Below are positions 32,800-44,650 of a DNA stretch of 64,000 nucleotides, one piece after another (position 1 is the first letter of the stretch; each line of letters opens with the position of its first letter). This DNA comes from Xenoacremonium recifei. Its lineage: Eukaryota; Ascomycota; Sordariomycetes; Hypocreales; Nectriaceae. The notes below the pieces were generated by a model. It saw nothing but the letters and a program-made list of their open reading frames with translations, was not told the origin of the DNA and did no database searches. Both the position numbers and the translations under genes were made by a program. Location of the stretch: positions 1-64,000 of the forward strand of contig WOFQ01000013.1 of assembly GCA_012184525.1 (NCBI GenBank), in the 5' to 3' direction.

Positions 32800-34862
32800 A
32801 TGACCAATTCTCAAGCGTTTCCGTCGATAGTTGCCGATGAAAAGGCCCATAACACGCACGTTGAACTTGGAATTGAAAGTGCTATACCCAACACTGACAT
32901 CGAGCCAATCACTGTCGACGGCGCTATGCTTGACAAGAAAGCCTACATCCGAGCGCAGCAGCTCACCTTAGAGACCAGAAAACCTCTCCTACAAGCGATC
33001 AAGGAGAACAAAAAGGCAATATGCATCGGTGCCTGCATGCAAGTCAGTACTTGCCTGTTGTCCTCTAATCATTGTCCGCCGGTAATGTTGAATACTTAGG
33101 TCGCCGGCACTATCTTGGGCGCTGAAGTGATCATGGTATCTGCTCTCGTGGGCAACCAAGCTTTCGTGAGAGTTATGGGTAGTCAGCCTTAGGGTTAGTA
33201 TTTACTCTATGCCGCCTTGGATTCTCTCCCTCTGGGCCGGTATCTTCAACATCTGGTGAGTGGTATATCAAGTTCATTTCCAGGGATCATGCTCCGGCCT
33301 GGGACAATGAAAGAGTTTGTAGCGCTGACCCCTCGACGATTTGCTGCTATCAGTCAACCCATAGGCATGTTCTTTGGTGGTTGGCTCGCTGATAAAGCTG
33401 GCCGCCTGCCTACCATGTATCTTGCACCATGTATCATCTACGCGGGTGTTGTGTTAGAACTTGTCTCGACGAACCGGTGGATGTTCCTTGGCTCGAAAAT
33501 CGTAATGGGCCTCGCTGCAGGAACTACACAGTCTGTGTTTCCGGCTTACGTTGCTGAGATCGCTCCAAGAGAGGTCCGGGGGATATTGGTTGGCGGAGGC
33601 TGGAGCCTTTTCTGTATGTGTCCTCACATGATTCTCTCGCCACTTTTTGAGTCTTGTGCTTCAAAGATCTGACTGTACGCACAATATAACAGTCAATCTA
33701 GGCGGCTTCTTAGCTACAATGGTCACTTATGGAGGTAACAAAGCCTACCCAGATCCTCTAGATAATCGTGGTTGGAAAGTTCCCCTCTATGTTGGCTTGT
33801 CTCCTCCCACGATCACGATGATTTTCAATGTTCTTCTATTGCGTGAGTCTCCTTATTGGCTCGCAATGCACAATAAGATGGAAAGAGCAAAACGATCCCT
33901 TCGATTTATCAACCCGAACAAATCCGAAGAAGAGATCTCCGAACTAGCTGACCAGTTGAGCTATACCATTACCAAGGAAAGAAAGCATGCATTGGATTGT
34001 CGAGACTCGACATATTTCGACTTGCTAAGAGGACCTGACCTCAGGAGAACATTTGTTGCCTGCTTCCCCAGCGCCGCATTGCAGATGGCCGGGAATATGA
34101 TGCAGTCATCATACTCAACGTGTATGTCATCCTTTTCCCAAACAAATCTGTTCCCAGCTATGCTCGTAATCGTTTTTGACACTTTCCCATTAGATTTCTT
34201 TACGCTAGCTGGCATTACAAATGCACTTCTTGGTAGCAGCATTGTGACAATGTGTGGCCTTCTCGGCGCCTTTGCCGCCTTTGTTCTACTAGAAATTGTT
34301 GGCCGCAGACCACTTGTACTTGTAGGTCTCGTTGTAGAAACTTCACTCATGTGTAAATCAAGCCTTTCTTGCTCCCCCGAAGCTCTCTACTAAAATTGCT
34401 CTAGTGATTATCGGGATCGTCAACTCCGCTCAGCATGGCAACATTACGAGTGTTGGGGGTTGGGTTCTTGTCGTGTGCTGTGCAATCTTCAACTTCACCT
34501 CGGCAATGGGTCCTGGGGTTTGTGGTCACTCCTATGCAGGAGAGGCCGGGTCTGTCAGACTCAGAGCTAAAACCAATGCAGTAGCCCTTATGATGAACGG
34601 TCTTCTAGGCGGGATCTGGCAAACTGTCCTCCCATACGAGCTTGACAAGATTGGCCCAGATACAGGATACATGTTTTTCGGCTTCGGCCTTATTTGCGTT
34701 ACTGTTGCTTTTTTCTTCCTCCCTGAGCTACGCGGCCTGACATATGCTCAGATGGACGAGCTTTTTGCAAGAAAGATCGACTCGAGAAAATTCCAAACAA
34801 CAGAATGTACAGGTGCATACGGAGCAGCAAGCCAGTTTGAAGAGAGAACAAGCGAGGCTTAA
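32800..34862 (+). pseudogene. MFS alpha-glucoside/maltose-type transporter with an apparent frameshift
   Basis: Exons 32800..33042, 33100..33255, 33354..33613, 33693..34121, 34194..34352, 34405..34862 (about 515 codons). Sugar-porter MFS protein of the maltose/alpha-glucoside permease branch: acidic N-terminus, VGNQAFVRVMG, QPIGMFFGGWLADKAGRLPT, AYVAEIAPREVRGILVGG, RESPYWLAMHNKMERAKRSL, LEIVGRRPLVLVG and FFFLPELRGLTYAQMDELF. Five introns of 52-98 nt are intact. Exon 2, however, changes frame: it begins in the frame of VAGTILGAEVIMVSAL and ends in the frame of SMPPWILSLWAGIFNI, with a TAG between (near 33190). I searched for a GT-AG intron that would correct this and none has the right phase. 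Either the gene is recently inactivated or one base is wrong in the assembly. Confidence 0.75.
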
Positions 34863-36070
34863 ATTCCGATAGTGATGACGCGGTGGTTTTCCTGCTTAAG
34901 GGAGTTCATTCAGCTCTTTGCTATGAAGTTGATCTATCAATGTGGATTTATAAAACCCATTCACGAAGACTACTGTGCAGAATTATGCTGGCGGACATTG
35001 TTCACGAGTTCTTTTCCGTGGCTCAGTGCCGGCCAACTACGTAAAATATTTCACAATGAAAAAAGTTGTTCTGGTCATCTACTGGCTGTCTGTGAAGAGG
35101 CTGTCATTATTGTGCTCCTTTTCGGACTTCTTTTGTAATACTTGATAGAAACTGCATCATCAATTCGCTACATCGCTGGTCCTTATTGGCCTATGAAAGA
35201 ACGATTGAATGCAACACGTTGAGGCCACATGCCATGCATTTCAAAGAAGTGGATATTCATCTTGAGGGCCGAGGTGCCAGAATCGAACCGAAGTTAGCAT
35301 ACAGCTGTATTCTAGATCAGCTAGACTCTGTAGGTGGACGCAAAGGAGAGGAAGGCCAACTCTTAAAATCCCTTGCTCTCAGTAGCTGTTAGGCCCCAGA
35401 TAGGCCCTACTCCTAAATTGGCTGGTAAAATTGATCCTTTTCATCGTGGAGCTAACAGCCCCGCAGCGGGAGTTGGCATCTAATTTTAGCCCACTAATAA
35501 AACTGATATAGCTACCCTACAGAAACTCATCCTGTCCAGATTTCATGCTCAAGCAGGTCAGTATGCTAGAAATAGATTCGTCCTATAATCATTACTTTAA
35601 AAGATAATATCAAGGTGTCATGGGAGAGGCCATCTACAAGTTACCAAATAGAGATCTCATACGGTGTATCATGAGAATTTTTAAGATTTGTTCTCAAGTC
35701 AAACCAGTGTGGGAAAAATGCGCGACTCACGGTGATTAGTAATCAAGCATTGAAGAATGACCATTCCTTAAACAGCAATTTCAGCGCAGATCTTTGGGCA
35801 GAACGGAGTAACGGAGAAATTACGGAATCTCTCTGAAACAGGGGATAACCAGGCCTAAATAGATTTCCTGAGCTAGGATTGGACCGTTGCGGGAAGCGGG
35901 GATATGCCGACACGGGATCAGATAACAAACTTCAGCTTCCTCTATCCGCAGCCTTGCAGCTTTCGTGTCCTGAGATGTGACGCGACTCCGACTTCTCAAG
36001 ACACAAAGATTCTGCGGCCCCACAGACTTCTATTGTGGATTGCAGAATTCCTTCCTGAGTCTGAGACAAG
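34863..36070. other. Intergenic region
   Basis: 1.2 kb without a supported gene. Short frames at 34872-35138 and 35186-35392 show no family resemblance. The right end is the promoter of the tandem-zinc-cluster regulator. Confidence 0.45.
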
Positions 36071-38711
36071 ATGAGTCTTCAGAACAGAGAGCCCGCGGGA
36101 CCGAATGATGGAGAGCCGCCACATTTGCAAATTCCTCCACACTCGCCCAAGTCTGCGAGGAAAGACATCTCAACGCACCCCCCTCGTGTTGCTAAAAGAT
36201 CTCGTGCTGGCAAGTGCTCTCTCCTTCTGAAAATCTTATCTCATGTGTATGTGGGAAATCTAACTGCTTTGAAGGATGCCTCACATGCCGGGCAAGAAAG
36301 GTTTGCTGGTCTCCTGGAACAGACACACATGCTTCCTTGCTGTTGGAAACTGATAAGATATTCAGGTCAAATGCGACGAATCTCAACCTTTGTGCCAAAA
36401 TTGCAAGCGATGCAATTTGGAATGCAAGTGGCCGGCGGTTGAGGATCTCGCCACTGCAAAGGCAAGGCGTAGGAGGATGAAGCAGGGCACTCGATCAATC
36501 ACGACTTCTGTTGCAGATGGAGACAAACACAATGACACCGAGGATGGGGTTGGGAGTTCTAACTGCACGCCAAATAGGGCAGCTGGCGCTTGTGTTCGTT
36601 GTCTCGCTGGCCAAGTTCAATGCCTACAAGAACGCCCGTCATGCGCCAGATGCCGCGAGCTGAACTTGGCCTGCAATTACCCTGTTGTCAACAGCGTCAA
36701 CCAAACACTTCGCATTTCAAGGCCCGGCGGAACTAATCCCGACCATCCAAGGCAACATAATGGATATGAGACTGACGCGTCTTGGAGCTCAAACATTACC
36801 ATCGAACAAGTCCCGAAACCCCTTCTGCACAGGCTTATTCAGGCATTCTTCACATATATCTATCCTTGTCAATCCAATGGATTTATTCATCGGGGGACGC
36901 TCCTTCGAAATTTCCAGTCTGGCAACGTTGATAGAAAGCTTTTACTAGCTATCGGTGCGGTCACCTCGAGGTTTGTTGAAGATGAGCCGGCGATTCTTCA
37001 TCCCGCCCAAGCGGAGGCATGGGCTAAGGAGGCTAAGACACTGCTAATCCTTGAGGCAATGTCTACGGATACGGTCGCTGCAGCCCTTTTACTGGCTAGG
37101 CATGAAGTCAACGGGGGCAACTTTTCCTCAGCTTGGATGCTTTCCTCAATTGCTACCCGCGCGGCTTTGGCTTTGGGGTTGAATAAGGCATGCAGTGCTG
37201 ATGATCGCAATCTTCCTTTCACGGAGCAAGAAACCAGACGTCGCTTATTTTGGGCCTGCTATTGCCTTGATCGTATGATGTCGACTGGCCTATCTGAGCT
37301 CGTCGTTTTGCGAGCAGAACACATGCACCTTCAGCTGCCTTGCGAAGAGCATCAATATCTTTTTGGTATCACGTGCTGGACTCCTGTGATCAATCTTGAA
37401 GTCGACTTGTACGCTGATGGCCCGGAGCAATCGCAAGCTCAGCAGGATATTGGCATGTTTGGCCAATACGTCCAGGTGATGCAAATGCGTTACAGCATAC
37501 TCAAGTAAGTAAAGAGCTCAACTGCTACATTCGCCTGCTCACACTTTTGGGTCTCTCTAAGATATGTACGAAATCATCCCGAAGACCCTAAAGAGTTACG
37601 TCCATGGGATCCGGCGTCTACTTTTGCCAAACTAATCCATAACATGTCGACGTGGAAATCGTCACTGCTACCGCAATTTCAACTGATCCCCGACACAATA
37701 TGCGTGCGACAGTCGCAAGATCAGCTCTCTCCGTTAATCATGCTACATCTTTGGTATGAGCAGTGTATGTCGGACCTCTATCGCATCGTCATGCCAGGGT
37801 TTCCAGAAACTCTCCCTTCATCTGCTCTTGTCGATGCGCCGCCAGGATGGGTTCAGCAACACCAACTAGCCTGTGCTCGCCATGCTAGCAACATTTCATC
37901 TATTTTTGAAACGGTCGCTGCTGTTGTCGACATGGAAAACTTCTTGTTTCTTGACACAAGCCTACCGATGGTCGTATTTGAGAGCACGTGTGTGAGACTG
38001 CAGTGGCTCTTTATGTTACCATCCGAGTCTCTGGAAGCTCGGATCGAAGAGTGCAAGGCGAGTTTCAAGATATTGATTAGATACGTCGAAAGGATGTCAC
38101 GATATTTTAGACAAGCTCAATGGCTGGTAAGATGATTCAAACTCCTGACCCTAGAAACACATCTAATCTCGCTATTAGCTGAAAGAAATGCGAAAAATGC
38201 TGTTTCGACACGGAATACACATTCGTGTGTCGACCGAATCATACAACAAGTGAGTTGCCCGGCTATACTGTGGTGAAAGCATGGTCATTAACCCTCATGC
38301 CATGACAGTGACTCCTTGGGTGCGAGTGGAGGAAGCCATCCTTGGCAACGTCGCATCCAACGACTCAAGGACGAAAAAGCCAAGATTGAGGAGAGAAATA
38401 TCCGACAAACCGACCAGGTTACGGCAGTACCCACAAATATGCAATCAATGCAAGTTCAAAACGAAATCGGCCAGCCCGTTGACCACGATAGCGTACCGTT
38501 GTCGAATCCTTCAATGGATGATAGCTCTCTTTTTTCACTAAGCCAGGATATCACCCTGGATGAGATTCTTTACCAGGACGGCCTCGCCATGTCCTCAAAT
38601 GGCTGGGGAGAAGCACAAGTAATCCCTAGCTTATCTAACTTCATGGGGATGGGTAGTGCTTGGTCTGCAAATGGTTTGGCGGATGACTCGGGATTGAACA
38701 GAATGCTTTGA
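36071..38711 (+). CDS. Transcription factor with two tandem Zn2Cys6 clusters
   Basis: Model join(36071..36209,36275..36300,36366..37504,37562..38126,38179..38249,38309..38711), 780 aa. Cluster 1 is split over three exons: CLTCRARK, then VKCDESQPLCQNCKRCNLEC, a complete C-x2-C-x6-C-x6-C-x2-C-x6-C. About 55 residues later a second complete cluster follows: CVRCLAGQVQC, then C-x2-C and C-x6-C in SCARCRELNLACNYP. Then comes the fungal-specific factor domain (FFTYIYPCQSNGFIHRGTLL, ATRAALALGLNKA, TRRRLFWACYCLDRMMSTGL) and a Gln/Ser/Met-rich acidic C-terminus that could activate transcription. Intron 1 (36210-36274) starts with GCAAGT, a GC-AG intron; with it KRSRAGCLTCRARK is restored. Cluster 2 has no run of basic residues after its second cysteine, so it may not bind DNA. 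Target genes unknown. Confidence 0.9.
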
Positions 38712-40546
38712 AGATGTGATAGGATCAAGACTATGTAAATGTCAATCGAGACAGTAGTTACAATAGCCGGGCTTAGGTCTGGAGAGCATCCCTTCACTCG
38801 AAAAAGGGTTATAGCTTTTGGATTCGTATCAAACTACCCTTGGCCCCTCGTTCATAAGTCAAGAAAGTAGTAATGAGAAGATAGAGCCTGAAAGATCCCA
38901 GGAAATAGCGCGATCTATTCGAAGAGAGATTTGAGTGGAGAGTTTGAATATGATTTGTGAAACAATGCCTGCCCTCTCACAGATACATCGTGCCTAGAGA
39001 GGTTCGTCGTTGAACGGTTGAATTGATAGCAGGGTGTTCGCCACCTCGGCTAACTCGGGTAGGTGCACAGCGACAGTGCCCGTATTAAGCGAAATCAATC
39101 ATTACTTTGGTCATCAACCAAATGATAGCTTGGGTAGCAATAATATTATTCGAAATCCGTTATAGTTTGCACGTGGTCAAATCTACTCCCAAATCCTCGT
39201 TTTCAGCAAACGCTAGCATGACATGAGACCGGCGAGACATATAGAAAAGGCCCTTGGGAATCAGACGAGGCTATCTGTGATAGGAAAAAAAATTTGATGA
39301 TTGCGACTTCAAACTCTGAGTTTAGAAACCCGACTTCAGTATGATATAAGATTACACTCTTATGGCATTTGTTCTCGGATGTCCATGTCCGCTTCAACTC
39401 TTGCGGGGTAAATGCTACGTCTTCCTTGTTGGAGCTCAGGCGAACTGGCATCATTTGCATCATGGTGATCTTATACGGGGTTGTCGACGTCCGTGTTTCC
39501 TGACGTGTGGATTGTCTCGGCTTCTTACACTCTGGCGATCATCGTTTTCTACCAGCTTTCGTGCAGACGGAATACTACAAATCAGCGAGCAATGGGGCAA
39601 CCGATTATGTTCCTTTTGCTCGCCGTTGCCGAAAGAAAGGGAATTATCGTCTAACTCGCTTAAATCGGTATTGGCATCGGATGATGGCTCTTCGCGACAG
39701 AGCTAATACAATGGGTGAACAAGCAATTTTTGGGCGATTAAACCAAGTTTGCCCTGTTTAGCCGACCAACAAAGCGAGGTGACTAAGGCCAACTCCAATG
39801 ATAAATAGAGATGGTACAATTGAGAATGACTTCTCCATAAGCTCACGGAGAGGAGACTGTTACCTAGGCGGAACATCTTCAGTTTCAGTCCCTGCCCGAG
39901 GAGAGACGGGAACAAGGCTCATCAAGAGGAGTCCTACTATTCGCAAGGAAATTTACAACTATTGAAGCATATCTTCCATTTATCAGCTTTCATATCAATA
40001 TACGTAAGTATCAATCTGCATAAGAAGACTGCGCTAGCCATTCCAATACTCATTTGCATAATATATAGAGACAGCTGTATTACCATTTCACGCCAGTTTT
40101 AAGTAATTCATAATCCTTAATGAACGTCTAAACTCGACAGGGTTCTTCCTAGTACTAAAATCTAAACCCTCGCAATTCGTGATTCTGAGTTCTAAGCCTC
40201 ACCTCACAGCCTTCCCAAGCAACATATCGAGGCAGTTCCCTACCTAGAAGCCTTTTTTTTTTATTAAAGAAATACTGCCGGCCTAGTAGAGCCATAATGC
40301 CTTGCTTCATACGCTCCATATTTGCTCTCCAAGTCACGAAGGACACAGTTCAAGCAGGGAACGCTTGCAGGTTAGAGTTGGGCCATTTGAAACGGGAAAT
40401 GACGACGTTTACTTATGGACAGAAAGACAAATGAACCAAGAAAGATTTTAATCTTGTTTGAGAGACAAGACGACCCTCGATCAGCAGCCAGACCAAATCA
40501 TGCTCCATACAAGGAAGGGAAATCGAGTGGTGTACGTCAAACGACC
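38712..40546. other. 1.8-kb region without a supported gene
   Basis: Frames at 39203-39463 (-), 39362-39706 (+) and 39507-39761 (+) overlap one another and have no recognisable domain. A T10 run lies at about 40252-40261. It is convergent, between the 3' ends of the zinc-cluster gene and the cyclase gene. Confidence 0.45.
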
Positions 40547-41699
40547 CTAGAATATAGCCACGGCATTGGGAGGACTTGCGACACCACCTGGAACCTAAGT
40601 TTAATTAGCTTTAGCGGAGCACTTGTACTTTGACATTGAACCAACCTTCAGCGGAACACTTGCTAGGAAGAAGCTATATCTCCCAGTCTTCTTACAGTGT
40701 GCAGAGAGAGCTTCCAGATCGAAAAGCTCCCCAATGGGCGTTCCCCAGCCGGCAAGAACCCATTCATGAAGATTATATCGAGGATCCGCATGCTTGCCAC
40801 GGATTGGTGCTCTTTCAAAGCTTGGTGCATCACCAGCAACCGCCGCGAATTGGTGGTGCCACAACCATCGTAGCATGCCCTCGGTGGCTTCGAGGCCGAT
40901 GAAGTCTGGTGATGAGCGGGATGCCAGAGCTTTGCGCTGCTCATCGTCAAGTTTCAGGTACGCCTGCGTAAAACCACTTCGAACGAAAAGTATGTCGCCT
41001 TGTCGAAACTTCAAATTGAAATCCGCTTCGATGCTTTTCACGTTCTCTAGACTAATTGCAGTGGACTCTAGTGCTGAGATGTTGACAGATTTTGATGACG
41101 CCCACTCGGCAAAGTCAAGAAGAATACCACGGCCAGTGTATCCTCCGCTGTTCGCCACAACTGCAAGGACTGTCAACGAAATGATATTTCGAGCTTATGA
41201 GGAATCAGAAAGCTATTTACGAACTGTCAAGACCAATAATGCTGGTACTGGTGATGTTTTCCTGTGTGCGGCCATTGTAAAATTGCTTGGTTTTTTGGTT
41301 GGCTTAGGTCTCATAAGATCAGTTTCAGGACTCTCAATACGTATATAAAGCTCAATCCATACCGTAATGTCGAAAGCCGTCCCACTGGCTGGAACACTGC
41401 GTATTAAATGTGAGGATGTCATCGTTGATGCAGTTTGGCGTACGGTGGACAATCTCCTGCTTGAACGGGTTTCTGTCAAAGCTCGGATAAGAAGGTAGAG
41501 CAAGCGACCAGTCCAAAGAGATCCGAACGCCTGATTTGATTTCTTTTGCTGCCTCAGCTACGACGTGCGGGGTGAGAAGGTTCAGAGTTCCAAGCTCATC
41601 GTCATGTCCAAATCGGCCCCACGCATTGCCAGGTGGTCCTTTCGGGTCGAGAGGAAGATCGTCGAAGGCGATATGGTGGAATTGGCTCAATGTCGCCAT
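40547..41699 (-). CDS. Cyclase-family hydrolase (kynurenine formamidase fold)
   Basis: Model complement(join(40547..40594,40646..41169,41225..41302,41363..41699)), 328 aa. Member of the Cyclase family (PF04199), metal-dependent amidohydrolases that include bacterial kynurenine formamidase; most fungal members are uncharacterised. Family marks: NAWGRFGHDDELGTLNLLTP, QWDGFRHYGNQK-like metal-binding region (QWDGFRH), GYTGRGILLDFAEWA, GDILFVRSGFTQAY, AVAGDAPSFERAP and the final PLKVPGGVASPPNAVAIF, the standard ending. Three introns of 51-60 nt; without removing the last (40595-40645) the protein would end in an unrelated tail. The second exon (26 codons) supplies KQFYNGRTQENITSTSIIGL. Divergent from an amidase 0.9 kb away, suggesting joint action on an amide or formamide. 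The usual HxGTHxD metal motif of the bacterial enzymes is not exact here; the fungal group has QWDGxxH. Confidence 0.9.
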
Positions 41700-42631
41700 T
41701 ATAGATGCGCATATGGAGGTTGAGATGTTTATGGGAGATTGTCGCCAACGGAGCAGATGATCTAAGCTTGAGTTATAAGATGGCCTTCAGACTGGAGCCA
41801 CATCGGGGTTTCGGGGCAATTATGCAGCGAAACATGGCAGTGACGCGGGGCGTTCGCAAACGAATTCCCATCTGGTGAGGGGTAAATATTTGGACCCAAT
41901 GGACGATAGGGAGAATATTCCGAGGGGGACCAATTGTTGCCTGATGGTGAAAGGCCACGAATTTCTGTTTTACTTTGAATTAACCCCATTGCGACATAGG
42001 ACCTAGAACTAAGACTGCGGGCTCTAAGATAAAACGAGTTCAATACCAAGCGTTTGAATTTGCCAGACTTACAGAATGCGATCAAATAGCTACCTAGTGT
42101 GACCTAGATTGGTCGCAATTTGGCATCGATGCAAGTACCAGGATCCGATTATCGTGCTGCGCGAGACTTCTAATACTGAGAGTTCGTACCTTGTGTACGG
42201 CGCCACGAATATTCCAATTTGCTGCCGTCTGTCGAGGCGCGAGCCACGTGCAACTTCGTTTGATGACTCACTCACCCAGCGTTCGTCGAAAACACAGAAG
42301 CTGTCACCCTACGCGAGCATGACGGCACACGTCTTCGGCCTTGAATTGCCCAGATTAAATGCGACCGGCGCATCCCCGCTGATGGAGGCTTGTTTCTTGA
42401 ACATTATTAAAAAAAGAACCTGGGATAGCTCCGGCACGCGGTGTCTGATTCCATTCGCGCCTTCCCATCTTCGCTCCCCACTTTCTCGTTCCTCCCTTCT
42501 CGTATCTCCGAACCTTCACAGCGGCTGCCTCACAGCGACGATTTTGTTCTGCAATCTCACTCTCTTGTCATCTCAACTGTCGGCTTAGCAGCGCTTTTCT
42601 CTCAATAGGGCGCCTTTTTCCGCTAGTCAAA
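41700..42631. promoter_or_regulatory. Divergent promoter, cyclase / amidase
   Basis: 932 bp between divergent start codons. The last 200 bp (about 42430-42630) are strongly pyrimidine-rich, typical of a fungal leader in front of the amidase. No coding sequence supported. Confidence 0.45.
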
Positions 42632-44650
42632 ATGGCGACGGGCTTCAACCTTCTCAGCGCAACGGCCTCAGAGCTCCAGTCCAAACTTTCCGATGGTTCC
42701 ATCACTAGCCGACAGCTTGTAGAGCTGTATCTGGACCAGACGCAACGGTACAACGGACACTTGAAAGCTGTTATCGCTGTCGCATCCAAGGAGATTTTAT
42801 ATGCGCGAGCTGCTGAACTTGATAATGAACGGTCTAACGGCAACTTTCGAGGGCCACTTCATGGTATTCCAATCATTGTCAAGGTAATCGTTCAGCCCTC
42901 AACCCATACTAACAATTGGATGCTTTCTTCTGATGTCTGACCCTCATTCCAGGATAACATTGCCACTTCGCCAGAGTTGGGACTCCCAACGACGTGCGGA
43001 AGTCTGGCGCTTGTTGGTTCAAAGCCAAGAACTAATGCGACTGTGATTGAACAAGTAAGGGAGTCCCGACGTAAATCATAGGACGGCAGTTCTAATTCAA
43101 AGATAGCTACTGAAAGCGGGCGCTATCATTCTTGGTAAGGCGAACTTATCGGTGAGTCTATATCCCGGAATTTGGTGATCATTTCTGACGGGCGGTAGGA
43201 ATGGGCTTATTACAGGTCGGCTAATGCTTCTCTGCGATGTTGCGCACATGAGCTTACTATTTGAAGGTCAGACTTTGCGGACTGCGGCTGGTCTGCTGTG
43301 GGAGGACAAACACAGTCGGCCTACGTTGTTGGGGGATATCGCGATGATGATTCTCCTGGTGGTCACAGTGTAAGGAACCAGCACTCCAGCTGATCACGTA
43401 TTAAAGTACTGACAAATGTATAGAATCCCGGAGGATCCTCCTCTGGATCCGCCGTCGCGGTTGCAGCGGGCATGTCGCCTGTCTCGATTGGCACTGAGAC
43501 AATGGGTTCTCTCATCATGCCAAGCGACAGATCGGCCCTGTATACGATTAAGCCGACACTTAAACTTATTCCTCAAGGTGGCATCATACCGATTTCACCC
43601 GAGGCAGACTCTGCAGGCCCCATGACTAAATCCGTCCTTGATCTTGCAGACCTTCTTGACGTGCTAGTCGACCCTTCCCGAACGAAGGTACCAGAAGGAG
43701 GATACAAGAGTGCTGTCACTGGGGAATGGGGCGACATTCGGATTGGTGTTCTGGCGCCTGAAAAGTGGTTGTTCGATACGAAGATCGTTCAGTATGAAGA
43801 AGAAGCTTCTGTCCAGATGGTGAGTCAGTCTAAATTTCTTGACGTAGGTGCCATGGGTTTACATCACTGCCAGATGCGGGATTGGAAATCGGCTTATGAT
43901 CATCTCACCGAGGTCGCGAAGGTTGTTAAGCCTGTGAGTCTACTTTCAACCGAGGACTCCACTGAGCACGGCAAGATGAACATTTGGGACGCAATTCGTA
44001 AGATGTTATATATGACCCTCGATTATCGGAGGGCCGCTGACGATCTGCCTAGATTCGAAATTCAAAGGCCTCCTTGAAGAATATCTTCAGAATGTCGATG
44101 ACTGTGAGATTGAAACACTGGAAGATCTTATCGCCTTCAACGACAGGCATTCTGATATGGAGCTCCCACCAAGTAAGCCTCTTTCGATGCCAGGACGTTC
44201 AATCCACTAATTTCAGTAAGAAGCTGCCAATAACCAAGCAGGACTTATCCGAGCTATACATGCCCACATGACAGATGAGAGATACGACGAACTTATCAGC
44301 CATGCCCGTAAGCGTTGCGGAGAAAAAGGGATTGACAAGACCATGGAAGAAAATGGTGTCGACGTTATCATTGGGCCGGGTGACGGTCCTCTTTTCGTTA
44401 TATCTGGAACAGCAGGTCAGTATCGAGATTGCACGCCCACTTTGTGAATAAGGGCTGATAACTGAACAACTGGATAGGTTATCCTGTGGCATCTCTCCCT
44501 CTGGGGTATCTCGATTTCAATGGCAGAGCTTTTGGACTACAAGTCACCGCTAAGGCTCATCAGGAAGCTCTATTGGTTCAGGTTCAGAGTGCATGGGAAG
44601 CCACCTTTCCGGGCAGGAAGTCACCGTCTCTGGACCAGCTACTCAACTAA
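42632..44650 (+). CDS. Amidase (amidase-signature family)
   Basis: Model join(42632..42883,42953..43054,43107..43151,43199..43215,43267..43369,43424..43819,43874..43997,44053..44172,44221..44415,44478..44650), 508 aa; nine introns, the most in this window, including a 17-nt exon. Amidase-signature serine hydrolase. The Ser-cisSer-Lys triad is visible: Lys84 in GIPIIVKDN, Ser178 in NPGGSSSGSAVAVAAGM and Ser202 in GTETMGSLIMP, with the expected 24-residue spacing. GWSAVGGQTQSAYV and LEDLIAFNDRHSDMELPP are typical of fungal members, as is GYPVASLPLGYLDFNGRAFG near the end. Introns 43820-43873 (54 nt, stop-free) and 43998-44052 would otherwise look coding. Start: ATG 42632 in a good context (TCAAAATGG). 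No signal peptide. Substrate unknown; pairing with the cyclase suggests an amide-degrading step. Confidence 0.9.

Noticed and set aside
33043..33255. A hidden small intron that would repair the MFS exon 2 frame
   Set aside because: Every GT donor in the first frame is in phase 0 or 1 while all usable AG acceptors need a phase-2 donor, so no GT-AG pair works.
35240..35300. Possible tRNA T-arm-like sequence (AATCGAACC)
   Set aside because: No acceptor stem, D-arm or anticodon stem could be folded around it.
39362..39761. Two overlapping plus-strand frames in the 38.7-40.5 kb gap
   Set aside because: Cysteine/serine-rich translations without conserved motif; no promoter or splice pattern.
42109..42588. 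159-codon plus-strand frame before the amidase
   Set aside because: Starts in the divergent promoter, has no domain, and its end is the pyrimidine-rich amidase leader.
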